The notes below the pieces were generated by a model. The model was not told the origin of the DNA. It was given only the letters and a program-made list of their open reading frames with translations, and did no database searches. From assembly GCA_038093975.1 (NCBI GenBank), contig JBBPTG010000100.1, forward strand, positions 1-64,000: a stretch of DNA of 64,000 nt, written 5' to 3'. Position numbers and translations under genes: made by a program. Below are positions 9,466 through 19,981 of this stretch, one piece after another. How positions within the stretch are numbered: position 1 is the first letter of the stretch; every line of letters starts with the position of its first letter. The DNA is from Chalciporus piperatus. Lineage: Eukaryota; Basidiomycota; Agaricomycetes; Boletales; Boletaceae.

Positions 9466-10658
9466 AGGGCTGGCGATCCTCCCCGCTTCCCCCCTCCGGT
9501 CCTCGCTTCGTTTTTTTTCCTGGAGTCTGAGACTTCGTTAAACATACCCGCGACGACTCAAGACGTCGCTTTCTGACTCGCACCTTAATCCGACGCTCAT
9601 CCCGGATCTTATTTTTTTACATTCGAGTCTCTTCACTTTCCGTCACGTTTGGGTGGGGAGTTCCGTGGCCTGTATCCATGATTGCTAAGACAAGTTGGTG
9701 TATTTAGTCCTCCTTGGTGTCAGAAATTATATGTTGGTATCCCCATATCATGCGTGATAGTCGCGTGAGATGTGAGCGAACTCGAACTCGAAGTTTGAGT
9801 TCAACTTGGTAAAAAAGAAATCGTACCTCGGATTTCCTCGCAGGCTTTGGTGTTCAACGCAAACTCCAAGGTGACGCCCTCGGTTCCACTGACATCAAGA
9901 AGTTAACACTTTGGATGTGGTTTGCTGTCTGGCTGCCAGTTGGCAGGTTTTACTGACTGAGTACTAGGAATAGTGCAGTTTTTTACATAAGACGTTTTGG
10001 GCAGGTCAACCAATCAGAGCTCGTAAGAGGTTGCAGAGAGAATAACTTAGAAGTTACAACGCGGCTGCAGCTTTAGAGATAGGCTGGGCCTCCTCTAGTC
10101 TCCCCTAGGCAGTCCCAAGAGTCGGATGAAGACAGTCGTCCTCGCCTTTGCATGTCAAACGAAAACGCAAAAAGACTGGCTCCCCCAATAATGAACGCCG
10201 TTCAGGAAGATCGCTCTGAGTCCTACCTCGATCATCAAGCCGATGATGTATGGACTGAAGATGAGTCGTTCACGTTTCGCTCTCGCGTGTTCCTGAGATG
10301 AGTGCTGCATGGATTGTATCGAATATAATATTTCTTCACGAATGTCTTGCCAGTCCTCCTCGCCTTTGCAGTTACGTTGCTCTGTCAAACGAAACCCAAA
10401 AAGACGCTCCCCCGCAATTCTGTCAAACATCATTGACAGAACCTTCTCCCTGTATCTGTATAACGCTGATGGATCTTCAAGAAGTTCGATTCATGAATGC
10501 CAAGCTTTGGCGACAATATCATCCGAAGCGAACAAGACAATGTATTTAAGGTGCGCGTTTGCTCAATGTTTTTGTAACGATTCTTCTGAATCTTTCTTCC
10601 TCTGAATCAAAACCATCTCCACACTCGTTTAACCACAGTCACTCCTTCGATATTCATC
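9466..10658. other. Intergenic region with duplicated promoter of gene E
   Basis: Up to about 9898 this is the tail of direct repeat 1. From about 10140 to 10430 there is a local imperfect duplication. The motif CCTCGCCTTTGCA..GTCAAACGAAA..CAAAAAGAC..CTCCCCC appears at about 10140-10190 and again at about 10355-10415. A TATTTAAG element near 10541 precedes gene E by about 115 bases. No ORF of its own is supported. Confidence 0.55.
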
Positions 10659-11785
10659 ATGCGTCTTATCGTTCTTACTTCTCTCGCCCTCGCCCTCATG
10701 GCATCCTCTATGCCTATCTCCCTTCCCGTCGACACCAAGGCACCTACGTCCGTCGCCCCAGCTAGAAGTGCAACTGGTTTAGCTGGAGGTGCAGCTGGTG
10801 CAGCTGGAGCTGGAGGTTCGTTGCCCCAGAGTCGCTCTCTTGCAGGAAGCGGCCCAATCCAAGTGTCCGGTCTGGCTGGTGCAGTCTCTGGCGCCACCTC
10901 ACAGACTGAGGCACTCACCGGAACGCCAATCACTGGTACCAACACTGGATCGGCTTCTGGTCTCATCCACGGTGCCTCCAACGCTGGGGGCACGTCTGGC
11001 AAAGGAAACCTCGTCGACGCAGGCAACGTTGCTGGTGCAGTTCCCGGAATCGTTCCCGCAGTTCCTGGTGTCTCCGGCTCTGCTACGGGCACTGTCAACG
11101 GGGCTGTCACTTACCTCCAGAGCGCTGCTAATGGTGGTCCATCTGGTGCTGGAAACGGCGATGCTGGAGGTGCGGTGGCCGGTGCTCTTGGTCCCCTCTC
11201 TGGCGCAACCAGTGCGACTGGTGGATCTAATCAAGCAGTCAAGCGGGGCGCCGTTGGAGCAGTGTTGGATCTCCTTTTCGGTACCCCGCCTGAAGTTGCA
11301 GTGACCGGTGGCTATGATCAAGGTGCATACTCAAGCAGTGCGACTGGTGGATTTGGTCCATCTGGTGCTGTGAACGGTGGTGCTGGAGGTGCGGTGACCG
11401 GTGGACTTGGTCCCCTCTCTGCCGCAAGCGGATCTAGTGCTCAAGCAGTCAAGCGGGGCTTCGGCCTTTCGGGAGTGTTGCAGTCCATTTTCGGAGGCAC
11501 TGATTCAGGTGCAGGAACCAGTGCCTATGGTCAAGTTGGAGGGACCGGTGGATATGATCAAGGTGCATACCCCGAGTATGCAGCTTCATAAAGCATTCTC
11601 AAGCACAAAAGTAAGCATACATCGCTGCACTCGCTCATGAACACTGTTTTGATTGGCCATCAACAGCTGCTCTTGTAATGCAACTTCTACACCCAACGTA
11701 GTAGAACATTGCTATCTATTCGTTGTCGTGCAGAATATAATTCCTGTTGTATCAATTCGGAGTTGTGTGAAGTGCATCCCTGGGT
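10210..11785 (+). repeat. Inverted duplication arm 1 (gene E and promoter)
   Basis: This segment is repeated in inverted orientation at about 20945-22412. Shared stretches include the upstream region (GATGAGTCGTTCACGTTTCGC, and TTCATGAATGTCAAGCTTTGG-like sequence), the TATTTAAGGTGCGCG element, the ORF start, and the 3-prime region with CGTTGTCGTGCAGAAT. The arms differ by indels inside the ORF (see E and E-prime). Confidence 0.8.
10659..11591 (+). CDS. Gene E, secreted Gly/Ala/Ser-rich protein with KR sites
   Basis: This single-exon ORF encodes 310 residues and starts with a clear signal peptide (MRLIVLTSLALALMASS, cleavage near residue 18-20). The body is low-complexity Gly/Ala/Ser/Thr-rich with imperfect repeats such as ANGGPSGAGNGDAGGAV and LGPLSGATSA, which recur downstream. 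Two dibasic sites lie at residues 195-196 and 265-266 in the context QAVKRG. They are followed by hydrophobic, helix-capable stretches GAVGAVLDLLFGT and GFGLSGVLQSIFGG, and then by GGYDQGAY repeats. This resembles Kex2-processed repeat proteins of fungi, but I cannot name the family. Its paralogue E-prime lies inverted at 21154-21915, and a third fragment is at about 23394-23620. A TATTTAAG element lies about 115 bases upstream. Confidence 0.8.
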   Translation: MRLIVLTSLALALMASSMPISLPVDTKAPTSVAPARSATGLAGGAAGAAGAGGSLPQSRSLAGSGPIQVSGLAGAVSGATSQTEALTGTPITGTNTGSASGLIHGASNAGGTSGKGNLVDAGNVAGAVPGIVPAVPGVSGSATGTVNGAVTYLQSAANGGPSGAGNGDAGGAVAGALGPLSGATSATGGSNQAVKRGAVGAVLDLLFGTPPEVAVTGGYDQGAYSSSATGGFGPSGAVNGGAGGAVTGGLGPLSAASGSSAQAVKRGFGLSGVLQSIFGGTDSGAGTSAYGQVGGTGGYDQGAYPEYAAS

Positions 11786-12352
11786 TGTTCTATATGTTTG
11801 ACAGAATCTAAGCCGAGGATTGTCGCTCCATGCAATGCGGTGATGAGTCAGTACTTCAGTGCGCGGACATTTCAGGCTTTGGGGTAGTTTGAAATTTTCG
11901 GAGACATTTCACTCCTTCAGTCGCACAAGCTGCGCACACGAGGTCTGGTGCATGATTGGAGCACCATCTAGGCAGCACGATTGCTGTATTGAGATGGCAC
12001 GATTGGCCGTTGAGTCGGCGTTGACGCTCTCATGCTTTCACCGCCTTGGGATGCTGTAATAATCGTGACTCGTGTGACTGTTGATAAGAGTCTGACCGGC
12101 AGCGAGCCTTGCTGGCCGTGAAATTGATAAGAGGAAGACATGAAATGGCGCAGTACTGAAACTGTTTGTCAACCTGTTTCTGTCGACGAGGGACGCTGTC
12201 GTGTGCTGGCAGTGGAGATAACGGAAGTTCCGGAGAGACTTCCTAAAAAGGATATCGTCCTTGCCACCGCAGCCAAATAAAGCCAATTAGAGCCGGGGGA
12301 AGGTTAAGTAGTACGTTGTCTCGTCAGCACCTCTCTTTCTTATCCGTCCGCC
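11592..12352. other. Intergenic region between E and the protease gene
   Basis: The first 190 bases are the 3-prime part of the inverted-repeat arm. A 24-base motif at about 11903-11926 matches 7088-7111 with one mismatch. No ORF of convincing composition is present. The promoter of the protease gene presumably lies near 12250-12340; no canonical TATA is obvious. Confidence 0.5.
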
Positions 12353-13951
12353 ATGTCTCACTTCACCACTGTTGCTCTCGTGGCGGCGTCGCTCGCGTCC
12401 TCTGCGCTGGCCTCTCCCCTCTCCACCTCTCCTTACAACACACAGCGCCGTCCTTACCTCGGTGTCGCGCCTCTCGTACACACCGAGCACGTCCACGGCA
12501 CTCTCAACAACTCGTACATTGTCGTGTTGAAGGATGACATTCCCCCTTCATTGATGCAGAACCACATCAACTTCTTGCAATCTGCTCACGAGTCAGACTC
12601 TTTCCTCGGCGACGGTGTTGCTTCCGGTCTCCGTCATATCTATGACTCACACATCAAGGGGTACTCTGGTGAATTTACTGAGGGTGTTTTGGAACAAATA
12701 CGGGGGATGCCCGAGGTCGACTTTGTCGAGCGGGATCAAATTGTCCGCACGACGGACATTGGAGAACCCGTAGGCACTCAGAGGGGCGCACCTTGGGTAC
12801 GTCGACATTCCCACGTTCATCCCAGTCGACTCAACCTGACATGATCATAGGGTCTCGCTCGTATTAGCCACAGGAACAGACTCACATTTGGTACCTTTGC
12901 CAGCTACGTGTATAACCGTGAGGGTGGTGAGGGTGTCGACGTCTACATCGTTGATACCGGTATCAATATCCACCACCACGAGTTCGAGGGTCGTGCCGTC
13001 TGGGGAAAGACCATCCCTGCCAACGACGAGGATGAGGATGGTAACGGCCACGGTTCGCACTGTGCCGGTACCATTGGTTCCCACAAGTATGGTGTTGCCA
13101 AGAAGGCCAACCTCATCGCCGTCAAGGTTCTCGGATCCAATGGAAGTGGTTCAATGTCCGATGTCGTTGCCGGTGTTGCATGGGCTTCGGAACAGGCTCA
13201 ACTCAATGCCGCCGCCGCTCGCGCTGAGGTCGCCGCCACTGGCAAAACCGCGCGCAAGGGATCCGTCGCCAACATGAGTCTTGGAGGTGGCAAGTCGCCG
13301 TCATTGGACAGAATGGTTAACCTCGCTGTCACCGCCGGTCTCCACTTCGCTGTTGCAGCCGGTATGTGAATCCTTGACGTCCCTTCATCATTTTCCTCAC
13401 GAAACACAGGCAACGACAACAAGGATGCTTGTGACTATTCGCCAGCAGCCGCTGAGAATGCCATCACCGTCGCTGCCTCTACTCTTGGTGACGAGCGCGC
13501 CTACTTCTCCAACTGGGGTACCTGTGTTAATGTGTTCGCTCCTGGTCTCAACATTCTTTCCACGTACACCGGTAGCCCCACTGCCATCGCTACCTTGTCG
13601 GGTACCTCTATGGCGTCGCCTCACGTTGCTGGTTTGGCGGCCTACCTCTTGTCGATCTACCCTTCGACGACATTCAACCCCACCGTCTCCGCTAGCTTCA
13701 TTCCCGAGGCACTCAATGTCGAGGAGAACTATGCCTCATTCTACGCCATTGCTCGTGCAGCGCTTCCCTACTGGATGTCCCAGTACCTCCCTGCACCCGA
13801 CTTCTTTGCCCCCTTCCCTAAACCCACTCCTTCCAGCTTGACTCCCGAGCAACTCCGGGCAGCTATCGTTTCCCTGGGCACTCGTGGTATTCTCTCAGAC
13901 GCTGGCAAGGGTTCCCCGAACATTCTTGTTTTCAACAATGCTACCGCCTAG
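12353..13951 (+). CDS. Subtilisin-like serine protease (S8A, cerevisin/proteinase K type)
   Basis: Exons 12353-12796, 12851-13361 and 13410-13951 encode 498 residues. A signal peptide (about residues 1-20) is followed by an inhibitor I9 propeptide ([20 protein letters not shown] to [10 protein letters not shown]). The catalytic domain then shows Asp in VDTGI, His in [14 protein letters not shown] and Ser in [13 protein letters not shown], with the oxyanion Asn in AAGNDN. The phrasing [12 protein letters not shown] and [20 protein letters not shown] is closest to vacuolar protease B/cerevisin. It lacks the P domain and membrane anchor of kexin, so it is not itself a Kex2 enzyme. A C-terminal extension of about 80 residues follows the Ser loop ([19 protein letters not shown]...). 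It sits between two blocks of secreted precursor genes, which makes a processing or activating role thinkable but unproven. Confidence 0.93.
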
Positions 13952-14242
13952 GAGCATGGATAGACTGGCCTTGATATCCAATGCCATCGCCCATGGAAGC
14001 TTAGTTGGGGATATCTAGTTGTTGCTTTGCGTACTCTGTATTATAGATGTTTGAATGCTTATAATCGTGCCCCGCGAAGTGATGCAACGCTCCGCAGCAA
14101 CCAGACGGCAAGGGTGATTCTATATAAACAACCCAGAGCCTAACAACTGAGACTGTCTTGTACGGATGGTATGAAATGTGATTTGATCGATGCACTATGC
14201 ACTATGATCCGACCTGCGGGCCCGTTCCTCCAATAAATATGC

Positions 14243-15117
14243 TTACACCCAATTCGCAACGATATAAGCCTCCTGCCTCAACGCTGCCACCGCCTCGGCA
14301 TCCGAATCCCTATCTGCCTGCCACGCCCTCACCTCAATCGCTCTCGCGATCTCATGCAACGCCGTCGCGCACCCCATATGCGCCGCCGGAAACGCGCCTA
14401 ACAGACCTCGATGCAGCAGCAGCGTGTCCAAGTACGCGCCGTTGGTCGTCGGAAAGGCTGATGCAGCGGGGTAAGGATATGGGTATGGTGAGAGGACGGG
14501 GGAGTTTGGGGCGATTGAAGCGAGAATGGATTGGAGGAAGTGGCATGCGGGGAGGGGGGAAGTGGGGGGTGGTTGTTGGGTTAGGGGAGTTTGGATGGGG
14601 TGGGAGTCGGCGGCGGCGGCGGGGTTGGGGTGTGGATGCTGTTGGTCGGAGGAGTTGGAGTTGGAGTTTGAGCTTGATGACTCCCATGCGTCGGACTGGT
14701 GTGCGCGGGGTGAGCGTTTGGGAGGAGGTGAGAGGATGATGGAAGGAGAGGGGCACTCACGTGGTATGCTGGATCCTCCGTGCTTACATCGCGCTCGTTT
14801 GCATTTTGCGATACATACGGGACATAAGTTGGTGCTCCCGTCTCGGGAACCTTTCTCCAGGGATAGTCAGTGGATGAGCTCGGGGGAAAGGATGACGTGG
14901 ATGACGACCGACCTTGAACTTGCCCTTTGTTAGCGACATGGCTTGCAACAGTTGGCAGAGATCGACTTCAGGTTGATAAGGCTGTGGTGGGTGGTGTCAG
15001 TGAAATCATCGCTGGAACACGGACACGTCACTGCTCACCTGAATCCCGTACGGATGATGACTTTGGTCAAAGTTCATAACCATGGGTCCGACAGGAGATG
15101 TCATCTCGATATCCATC
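14243..15117 (-). CDS. Hypothetical protein, spliced, minus strand
   Basis: I do not recognise this gene. A minus-strand model begins ATG at 15117 (MDIEMTSPVGPMVMNFDQSS) and has a donor at 15038. Further coding blocks read VDLCQLLQAMSLTKGKFK and VPETGAPTYVPYVSQNANERD. A last long exon (about 14684-14243) begins SDAWESSSSNSNSNSS. It continues through Pro-rich sequence to NGAYLDTLLLHRGLLGAF, ALHEIARAIEVRAWQADRDS and YIVANWV, ending in TAA at 14243. The Ser/Asn, Gln and Pro-rich middle suggests a nuclear or disordered regulatory protein. A competing frame around 14780-14840 has a Cys-rich stretch, so the exact splice pattern is uncertain. Confidence 0.5.
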
Positions 15118-16419
15118 GCGGTCGTAGCGTTCGTTTTTGAGTCTGAGGTGACGGAACAAAGAAAAAAGGTGGGAGTAAAGAGTATAAAATGCGAGATAAT
15201 CGGTCAACGGTCACAGTTCATCCATCCGAGACACCCTTTCCAGTATGTATATGTACCTGTAACCGCGCCTCGGAACGAACATGCGGTACCGGGGCATTTT
15301 GCCTCATGTTTCCTGGCACGAGGCGTTTTCGGGTTAGTTCCGTCGTTTTGGGGGGGAGAAAAATAGGCAACGTGTACAACGTGTTCGAGCCGATTGTCAG
15401 ACGAGTGGATATTCGATAAGCGGGTTGGGGATCGGAGTGATGGAGGTGTGGGCACGCGGTATGTGGCTTGCGCGAGAAAGGGCAATGGGATGACAGGTAT
15501 AATTCTGGATTGGAGGGATGGAATGGTGCTGTGTAATCTACGAAGCTTAGAGCCCTAGGCTTGGGCTTCGACGCATTGAGTCATGAAGCATCGTGCATGC
15601 CTTGCAACTATGTATGTCAAGCGAGTGCAGGTCAGCTTGGAGGCTGTGATGGACTGAACGTGTGTGTGTGCCAGTGGGACAGGGTCCTCGGAGACCTAAA
15701 TCTAGAAAAGAGAGTTTGCGATCAGCAATGATGTTGGAAGATAACCAAAACAGACGGAAAAAGAGGAGTCAGAGAGAAGATTCATTCCTGTCCCAAAGAC
15801 AGGAATGCGATCATTCAGAAGCGTCTGGGTAGACCTTCTGTCAAACATGCGTGGTAGATACACTGTTTTTCATCACTGAAGTAAGGGTTGCAAAGAAGGT
15901 CAGACCGGTCATGAATACTTACCGGGGACAGCGAGTTGGGATCATCGAGCCTGTCCATGTGAAGGCCCGAGTCTGTCATGACCCTTCCCACGAGCCTTCG
16001 TCGTCACTTTGCCTGTCCATGACCAGGCTGTAAGTGTTATCGTATCGTATCGCATATTCTTACACGTTATCACGGGCTATCAGTGATACTATTACACCTC
16101 GCAACCTGTAGCAACCACCATGACGAACTCCGGCGACTCCAAGTGGCGCGCCGCTCTGAAACCATGCCTCTGTGCGTGACCCATCCATTTTAGTGACAGA
16201 CTCTCGGCAACAAGCCTGGAGCTAGTATAGTCTTCTAAACTTGAACCCACTCCAGCTTTCACAGATCCACCCATCGGTCGAGCATAAAACAAGCCTGTTC
16301 TCAACGGTTAGTTCCCCCTTTCACATTCTTGCTAATGTCTGATCTAGGTTCCTGTTCCTGCCTGTTGTCTCTCACAGTTGCCTCGTGGGCTCATCACACA
16401 TAAGCGCACGTTTCTGTGA
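15118..16419. other. Intergenic region, no gene recognised
   Basis: The first part is probably the promoter of the minus-strand gene ending at 15117. The rest contains no ORF with convincing composition. CGTATCGTATCGCATA at about 16038 is a short local repeat. No transposon signature was seen. Confidence 0.4.
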
Positions 16420-17382
16420 ATGTCCGAGCCTGCCATGCATGATCATCCAAAGTATGTGAGAGATGCGCGAGAAGCGTGTTTACAGTGTGATGCCCAGCGT
16501 ACGTTACGCGAGGATTCTGTGTCAAACGCAGTTCTGCTCACGCCTGCGCTCAGTGGAACCTGAACGCGATGACCCTGGGGGCCCGAGCAACGGCAAAGGC
16601 AAAACTGGGACGAGAACTCAACCATCTTCGGGCTCCGGCGAGGATGAGGACGCGCAACTGGATTCCGAGCTGGTGTCTGCTTGGACGCAGCGATTACAGG
16701 TTCTGACTGTTGTGGTATGTCGATGACGGTGTCTCCGTTTGGCTGATAACATACCTCTTCATCAAGACGGCCTTTTTGGCGGCAATCGACGGACAGCTGT
16801 TCTCCTTAACTGGGCTCCAGACACAGATCGGCGTTCCTGTAAGCACGCCTGCCCGTGAGGTCGTATATTCGTGTCTTGCGGGAGCCCTAATCTTCCACAT
16901 ATGCGCAAGTGAGTGTTTCTTGTTTTATTGTTGTTCTGACGTTCAACAAGGCTTCAGCCATCCTCGGTTATATCGCATCTTTCGCCCTTATCCGCTATCG
17001 AATCGTCGACGCCTGTGAGGAGGATGGGAAGGTTGGCGGAATTCTTTGTTCCCCCCCAGGAAGTGCAACGACTCGACCAGCACAGCGTAGTTCGCGCAAG
17101 ATTGTTCTCGAGGCAATTCGCCCCGCGCACTGGATCGCCACTTTCCTGCCACGACTTCGCTTCCCTTCAATGTCACGATCCCTACGACCCTCGCCACCGC
17201 CATTGTCGCTGTTGACGCGATGCTACTATACTACTCTTTTTCTAGCTTCTGTAGGATTCATATTGGCTCTTACCGGGATACTTACATATGTATGGGCCGG
17301 TTTGAGAATGCCGGTCGGGATTTTCTCGTCGGTATGTCTTGGTGTCGGTGTTGGTGCGGGTGTTTGGGCCATTTCGATGTAG
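16420..17382 (+). CDS. Four-pass membrane protein of unknown function
   Basis: Exons 16420-16498, 16554-16714, 16767-16908 and 16958-17382 keep phase and encode 268 residues. The N-terminal 70 residues are hydrophilic and acidic (GEDEDAQLDSELV). The core WTQRLQVLTVV-TAFLAAIDGQL starts the first hydrophobic segment. A second segment lies at VYSCLAGALIFHICATILGY, after a linker reading LTGLQTQIGVPVSTPAREV. A basic, Pro/Ser-rich loop (SRKIVLEAIRPAHW to SRSLRPSPPP) separates these from two more membrane segments (TTLFLASVGFILALTGILTY and GIFSSVCLGVGVGAGVWAI). Small proteins with this W.QRLQ..T..TAFLA..DGQL pattern are common in Agaricomycetes; no function is known to me. It lies just upstream of the second precursor block. 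Confidence 0.75.
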
Positions 17383-18107
17383 ATATCACCGTTTCCTGTA
17401 TTTTACATACTCAGCATGAGAATGTTATCACTGACTTGTGGGTTCCCAAGGGTGCGTTCTCTCATAGTAGTGGGCGTTGCCCACTCATACGCTTTGTTCT
17501 AAAAGGGGTCATGACATGCCCTAATTTGGTATGTGTTGTGTTTGCCAACCTTTCCTTTTCACTGACTCCCTTTGACCTGCTCGGCTGGGTTCTTTCAGAT
17601 ATCCTTTTCGCAAGTATCATATCGGAGTGGTGGTTGTGCTCACGTCCTTGCAAATGATCAGGTACACACAGCTGCCGCCACGGTAAGATCACTGTCTGTC
17701 AGAACACAGGCGTTTCGGACAGGTAAAAATACTGCCCTGTTGATCCCGGGCCACACCATTTGAAGAGGAATTCCAAACTAGTCGTCAATGGTGATGATAA
17801 ATGTTCTGGAACCAGGTACGACATCGCTATGGTCGGTCAACGGGAGTGGCGAAACTTGGCAACGGGACGCCTTTATCCTGGCTCACTAGAATGAAAGAAA
17901 GTATATAAAGACCTCCACTCTCGCCTTTGTCTCCTCGTGATCATTGGAGTTATCCTCTCGGTGCCGCACCGAATAGTCCAATATCATCTTCTCGTGCTCT
18001 TCACTGATCACTCTTCATTTTTCCCTCCTGTTTCGAGCGTTCATTTCCGGGAAGCCACTATCCCTTATAAGCATAAAGCTTTTTTCGCCGTCACTCGTCC
18101 TTGAAAA
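17383..18107. other. Intergenic region, promoter of copy C
   Basis: No separate gene is supported. TATATAAAG at 17902-17910 lies about 200 bases upstream of the ATG of copy C, followed by a pyrimidine-rich leader (CTTCATTTTTCCCTCCTGTTTC). Nothing is recognised in 17383-17800. Confidence 0.5.
17902..17910 (+). promoter_or_regulatory. TATA box of copy C
   Basis: TATATAAAG is followed within 100 bases by a CT-rich leader and then the ATG at 18108. It resembles the TATAAAG elements of copies B and D in sequence but lies outside the duplicated block. Confidence 0.6.
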
Positions 18108-18486
18108 ATGTTGTCCAAGTCCAACACCGTTGCAATGTTCTTCGCTCTCTGGCTCGGTTTTAGTAGGTTTCTTTGATGCTGCCCGCCACTCGTGATCTAA
18201 CGTGCATTTATTTCTTAGTGAGCCTTTTGGTGTCAGCTAGCCCTATCCCCATCGTCTTGCCCCCCTCTACGGGACTCGAGCTTTTCGAGGATGTTGTTGC
18301 TGTAAGCTGTTCTAAACCGCTGACTGAACTTGTCTCATTCGATTGTTCCAGCGCGAACCCGTCGCCATTGACATTGCCAAGCGTGAGCTGGTTGAGGAAG
18401 TCGACAAACGCGAGCCAATCCCAGACCCCGAGGTAGAGGCTGACGTCGACGTCGAAGCGCGCATCTGTCGCTACGGCTGTCTCTAG
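18108..18486 (+). CDS. Copy C, secreted ICRYGCL peptide precursor
   Basis: Exons 18108-18162, 18219-18301 and 18352-18486 encode 90 residues. The signal sequence is MLSKSNTVAMFFALWLGF followed by MSLLVSAS. The pro-region carries dibasic sites K56-R57 and K65-R66 (AKRELVEEV, DKREP), typical Kex2 sites. Residues 67-83 are acidic and proline-rich (EPIPDPEVEADVDVEAR). The protein ends ICRYGCL with Cys85 and Cys89. This is the most complete member and the best model for processing: Kex2 cleavage, then possible trimming or cleavage at the final Arg. The layout is reminiscent of alpha-factor-like or RiPP precursors, but there is one core peptide rather than repeats. The start codon was chosen for the signal peptide and the splice phase. 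Confidence 0.82.
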
Positions 18487-19981
18487 AGTATCAGTGTCCC
18501 AGCGGACGTTGTCTCTAGCAATAGCGGGGTCATCGGCCGCATGGTGTCTCGAGTCAACTGCTCCGTTCATCTCAGCTGAGGCTTTAAGCATCGTCCACTC
18601 GTTAAAGACTCCCGGTTTCTGGTTTTGTTTTCCATCTTTGGTCAGTTTAAAATTCCAGACGGTATTCGTTCGTTTTTATACCCTCAATCTCATATTCCGC
18701 GTTCTCTTATATCAGATGACCACCCCCTCTCCTTTTCTCTCGAAGATCTCTCCTTTTTTTAGTGTGTCGAGGTTGGCAGACCGGACAGTGTTCATTCTCT
18801 CGAGTCTCGTAGTCTCAGATTCCTGTAGCCTTGCCTCTTACATATCGGTATCGGTATTTTCCTGTATACTGCGTCTGCTAGTTATCGTTGTATCCATTTG
18901 GTCCTTATGCTTTACATGGCGTGTGTCTGAGCTCTTGTGCTCTCCAACGGGTTTGAAAGCGGACCGTCGCCCATTCTCACGAAGGGGTACAATGTACTCG
19001 GCCCGCAGAAATGGATTTCCCTGTGACAAGTCAACGAAGAGCGTATATTCACGAGGTTAGCAACAGGGGGCGGAACGGTTTTGTTTCCTATCGCGAGTAG
19101 AACGCACGGGCGCGCACGGTATGTTTTTGGAATGGTACACGCGTGGGTTCTAGTAACGCTTGCGCCTGCGAACTCGTTGGATCTCTTGTTACTAGTACAA
19201 GTGACTGGCTGTCGCGTTGCGGCTATACATAGATGCAGACGCGGAGTCCATGGTGTACAAATGAAAGGCAACGTATATCCACATACCGGGACCCATCCAT
19301 CCAAACGAAGCCTTCCTCTTCTCTTCCCTGGGCAGCCTGGGGGACTAAGCCACAACCACAGTTCCTGAGGCGTCCTGTGGCAGCTTGATAGACTTAATGG
19401 ATGGCGTTGACGTCGCAGAGGTACTCCCGGAGCTCCCGATGACTGCCCACGAGGCCTGAGAGGCAAGGGGAAAGATGTTGCCCTCAGAGAAAAGTCAGAT
19501 TTGATATCTCTAGAACATTGCTTGACGACCTTGATCCCGAAAAGGAAGGTGCTGTAGTTCAGTGTGGGACTGTCTTGCTCGACCACTGGATTTAGCAACT
19601 ACCTTCAGTCCTATCAAGCTGGGCCATGGCAAAGGGATAACCAAAAAAGGGTCAACCGTGTATTATCCCGGGGTTTATAGGTGGTAAATGGGTTCCGGGA
19701 TGGTGAGACGAGTCCACGTTTACGACGTCGATGAACAAGCTAACATCTAAATATGGTTTGAACCGCAAGACCAAATCCGGTCGTTGCTTTCTATTTGACC
19801 CGAAAGGTAGGCTGAAAGGGAGAAGTTATGCCATACATTTCGACGAAAGTGTTTTAGTGGATATAAAGACGATTAGGTTGACCCTGGTGAGTCACTCGAA
19901 CAACTCCACTCTTATTGTTCTTTCCAACGCTTCTGAGTAAAGCTCCCATTCTCTCCTATCAAAGCTCATCCTAACATCGAC
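18487..19981. other. Spacer inside direct repeat 2
   Basis: Conserved with 7641-9126 as DNA. No protein is conserved between the two copies in any frame that I could follow, so the open frames here are not called. The 3-prime region of C and the promoter of D are in this stretch. Confidence 0.6.
19862..19867 (+). promoter_or_regulatory. TATA box of copy D
   Basis: TATAAA in the same context as upstream of copy B (GTGGATATAAAGACGATTAGG), about 120 bases before the ATG at 19982. Confidence 0.65.

Larger units (their letters stand above)
7363..9898 (+). repeat. Direct segmental duplication, copy 1
   Basis: This block of about 2.5 kb is repeated in the same orientation at 18228-20754. Similarity begins abruptly at the 5-prime end of exon 2 of copy A (TTGGTGTCAGCTAGCCCT) and runs through the non-coding spacer, the promoter and gene of copy B, and its 3-prime region. 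It ends near CCACTGACATCAA. Coding and non-coding parts are both highly similar, with scattered substitutions and small indels, indicating a fairly recent duplication. Confidence 0.85.

Noticed and set aside
10607..11321. Minus-strand ORFs opposite gene E (10607-11110, 10899-11321)
   Set aside because: They are antisense shadows of a low-complexity gene. The plus frame has the signal peptide and shares it with E-prime.
12353..13951. Protease as the kexin that cuts the precursors
   Set aside because: It lacks the P domain and membrane anchor of kexins, and its motifs match cerevisin/proteinase K.
16092..16304. Minus-strand 70-residue ORF
   Set aside because: It is short, without signal, domain or conserved context.
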